Shown here: piece after piece, positions 4,717-6,003 of the stretch | How the letters are laid out: every line of letters begins with the position of its first letter | How positions within the stretch are numbered: position 1 is the first letter of the stretch | DNA from: Ruminococcaceae bacterium UBA6434 | GTDB taxonomy: Bacteria; Bacillota; Clostridia; Oscillospirales; Acutalibacteraceae | Direction: 5' to 3' | Assembly (NCBI GenBank): GCA_002437245.1 | Contig: DJOQ01000044.1 | Location: 1-6,003 of the forward strand | Length of the DNA stretch: 6,003 nt | Position numbers and translations under genes: made by a program | Notes under the pieces: generated by a model | The model's database searches: none | Told to the model about the DNA's origin: nothing | The model's input: only the letters and a program-made list of their open reading frames with translations

Positions 4717-5355
4717 ATGCATGACTTTAGGTATGTAACCAAAAAACAAGCTCAGCCTATAAAAGATGAGCTATATCAAATTCTTTACATGGTACAGGAT
4801 TTGGTGCGTGACAATTTCACTTTTAGCTTCACACCGATCGGCAGTTCAAGCCAGAACATGATAACCTACGATGCAAAATCTAACATCGGTTTTGACTTCG
4901 ATATCAACATCGAGGTCAATGACGATAATGAGGATTTTGAGCCTAAAGAAATACGGACAATAATACGTACTGCTATCGACCGTGTTGCACCTCGCTATGG
5001 ATATAAATCTTGCGAGGACTCCACAAGAGTACTTACCATTAAGAAAGTCAACTCTTTTACTTCTCGTATTATCCATAGTTGCGATTTTGCAATAGTGTAT
5101 AACTGCACTGATGGCAGACAACAGTATATTCGGTTCAACAAAGATAACAATTATTATTCTTGGGAATATCAGGCCAAAGGTTTTGCTGATCTAAATAAGA
5201 AAACGGACTGGCTGAAAAAGAACGGGTTATGGGGAATTTTGCAGGATTATTACATCGAAAAGAAAAACGCAAACGAGAATCCGGACAAGCACTCTCGCTC
5301 AGTTTTTGCAGAGTCAATAAATGAAATGTGTCAGAAAAACGGCTATCGCAAATAG
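4717..5355 (+). CDS. polymerase-beta-type nucleotidyltransferase, role unknown
   Basis: This 212-residue soluble protein has no signal peptide or membrane segment. Seen: a helix, then PIGSSSQNMITYDAKSNIGF with the G42-S43 motif that ends in D60-F-D62 (FDFDINIEVN), and a third acidic residue D123 in HSCDFAIVYN. This G-S, D-x-D, D pattern is the active site of the nucleotidyltransferase superfamily, which includes CD-NTases, CCA-adding enzymes and AbiEii/MenT-type toxins. The C-terminal part is basic, with WEYQAKGFADL, KKTDWLKKNGLW and KHSRSVFAESINEM, and I do not know its fold. The ATG has AAGGAGAA eight bases upstream and its own consensus promoter. Base composition is more AT-rich than in the neighbouring genes, suggesting transfer. 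No effector or antitoxin gene is next to it; the neighbours are tRNA-Pro and a convergent recombinase. The catalytic class is inferred with fair confidence; substrate and role are unknown. Confidence 0.75.
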   Translation: MHDFRYVTKKQAQPIKDELYQILYMVQDLVRDNFTFSFTPIGSSSQNMITYDAKSNIGFDFDINIEVNDDNEDFEPKEIRTIIRTAIDRVAPRYGYKSCEDSTRVLTIKKVNSFTSRIIHSCDFAIVYNCTDGRQQYIRFNKDNNYYSWEYQAKGFADLNKKTDWLKKNGLWGILQDYYIEKKNANENPDKHSRSVFAESINEMCQKNGYRK

Positions 5356-5363
5356 CCTTTTTC
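5341..5363 (+). terminator. intrinsic terminator of the nucleotidyltransferase gene
   Basis: GGCTAT (5341-5346) pairs with ATAGCC (5352-5357) over a five-base loop, followed by TTTTTCTTT. The stem encodes the last residues Gly-Tyr, and the TAG stop lies inside its right arm. Confidence 0.75.
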
Positions 5364-5386
5364 TTTGTCTACAGCATCTCAAATTT

Positions 5387-5421
5387 TGACAGGGTGACAT
5401 TTTCGGTCACCCTGTCATTTT
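5387..5421. terminator. 12-bp perfect inverted repeat, convergent terminator
   Basis: TGACAGGGTGAC (5387-5398) pairs perfectly with GTCACCCTGTCA (5406-5417) around a seven-base loop. On the plus strand it is followed by TTTTGTCTTTTT; on the minus strand the run after it is only AAATTT, so termination should be stronger rightward. The TGA stop of the recombinase (5407-5409) lies in the right arm, so the coding end and the hairpin overlap. It separates the two convergent genes. Confidence 0.75.
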
Positions 5422-6003
5422 GTCTTTTTCCGCCTTGATTTGCGCCTTAACCTCTGCAATCATTTCCGCGAGCTTTTCTTCGCATTCCTCGCGCGTTTTC
5501 GCGTAGATATTGTGGCTTTCCCGCTTGCCGTAGGCATTGGTTGGTGTGTACCGTCCCTCGTAGAGGTGGTCGTTAATCATGGTGACACAGCCCGTCCCGG
5601 GTTTGCGTATTTTCGGCTTGTACGGCGTGAATTCGATTGGGGAGGTATCTTTCCTTTCCTCGCGCTTTTCTGTCGGCATACTGGCGTCTGTACCGCCGAT
5701 TTTGCGGTCAATATGCACTGCCGCCTGCCTTTGCATAGTATCGGTAATATGGCTGTAAATATCAAGCGTGGTTGCAGATGACACATGGCCTATGGTTGCC
5801 GAGAGCGTTTTCACATCCATACCGTGCTCCAGCGCCATGGTTGCAAAGGTGTGTCGCAGATCGTGAAAGCGCACCTTTTTACAGCCTGCCCGTTCCAAGA
5901 TCAGTTGTAACCGTTTTCTAACCGATGACGGATTTCTCGGTCTGCCGTTATCCGTCGGTGACGGGAACATCCATTCCGAATCCACCGTTTCTTTATACAC
6001 TGC
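5407..6003 (-). CDS. tyrosine recombinase/integrase, 3' part, with C-terminal arm-type domain
   Basis: The gene enters from the right edge, so the N-terminus, the first catalytic Arg and the beta-strand Lys are outside the window. About 198 residues are visible. Counting from the GTG codon at 5998-6000, the catalytic core shows H46-D-L-R49-H50, G71-H72 and the nucleophile Y82 (LDIYSHIT), all in the expected order. A polar linker follows, then an unusual C-terminal extension (about 140-183) reading GTGCVTMINDHLYEGRY, NAYGKRESHNIYAKTREECEEKLAEM. This resembles the AP2-like DNA-binding domain that usually sits at the N-terminus of phage and conjugative-transposon integrases. The GTG at 6000 is internal, not the real start. 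It points toward tRNA-Pro, the likely target site of this or a related element. Confidence 0.88.
   Translation of the reverse strand, partial: AVYKETVDSEWMFPSPTDNGRPRNPSSVRKRLQLILERAGCKKVRFHDLRHTFATMALEHGMDVKTLSATIGHVSSATTLDIYSHITDTMQRQAAVHIDRKIGGTDASMPTEKREERKDTSPIEFTPYKPKIRKPGTGCVTMINDHLYEGRYTPTNAYGKRESHNIYAKTREECEEKLAEMIAEVKAQIKAEKDKMTG

Overview
The window looks like a chromosomal segment of a low-to-moderate GC anaerobic Firmicute, most likely a gut Clostridia of the Ruminococcaceae/Oscillospiraceae type. This is inferred from the protein style (large U32 protease-like protein next to ZapA, GTG starts, strong purine-rich ribosome binding sites, consensus sigma-A promoters) and not from any marker search. 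It joins a core-type gene block on the left to an accessory block on the right, with a tRNA-Pro locus between them.

Left block (75-3849, all minus strand): an HD-domain phosphohydrolase-like gene overlaps rlmA, a 23S rRNA guanine-N1 methyltransferase. Then comes zapA (FtsZ-ring assembly), which overlaps by ATGA a 676-residue U32-family protein of the RlhA type (predicted rRNA hydroxylation). The HD gene and zapA each have a recognisable promoter, so there are probably two two-gene transcription units in tandem. Two of the four proteins belong to families that modify 23S rRNA.

Middle (3850-4716, no protein gene): a consensus sigma-A promoter on the plus strand stands back to back with the HD promoter. 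It reads through a region where the tRNA-Pro 5' end occurs three times, at 4031, 4221 and 4411, exactly 190 bp apart. The first copy stops in the D-loop and the second just past the anticodon loop. The third is a complete tRNA-Pro(UGG) with encoded CCA, followed at once by a strong terminator. The complete tRNA carries A19 and U56 in place of the near-universal G19-C56 elbow pair, a coupled change that keeps pairing possible. The spacers hold hairpins, a 13-bp direct repeat and three GACCAC boxes at 12-bp intervals.

Right block (4629-6003): an AT-richer gene with its own consensus promoter encodes a 212-residue polymerase-beta-type nucleotidyltransferase of unknown role. It converges, across two terminators, on the 3' part of a tyrosine recombinase gene that runs off the window. 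The recombinase and the broken tRNA copies suggest that this tRNA-Pro locus has been a repeated integration site. The most unusual parts of the window are the tRNA-Pro array, the elbow swap in its intact member, and the orphan nucleotidyltransferase beside it.
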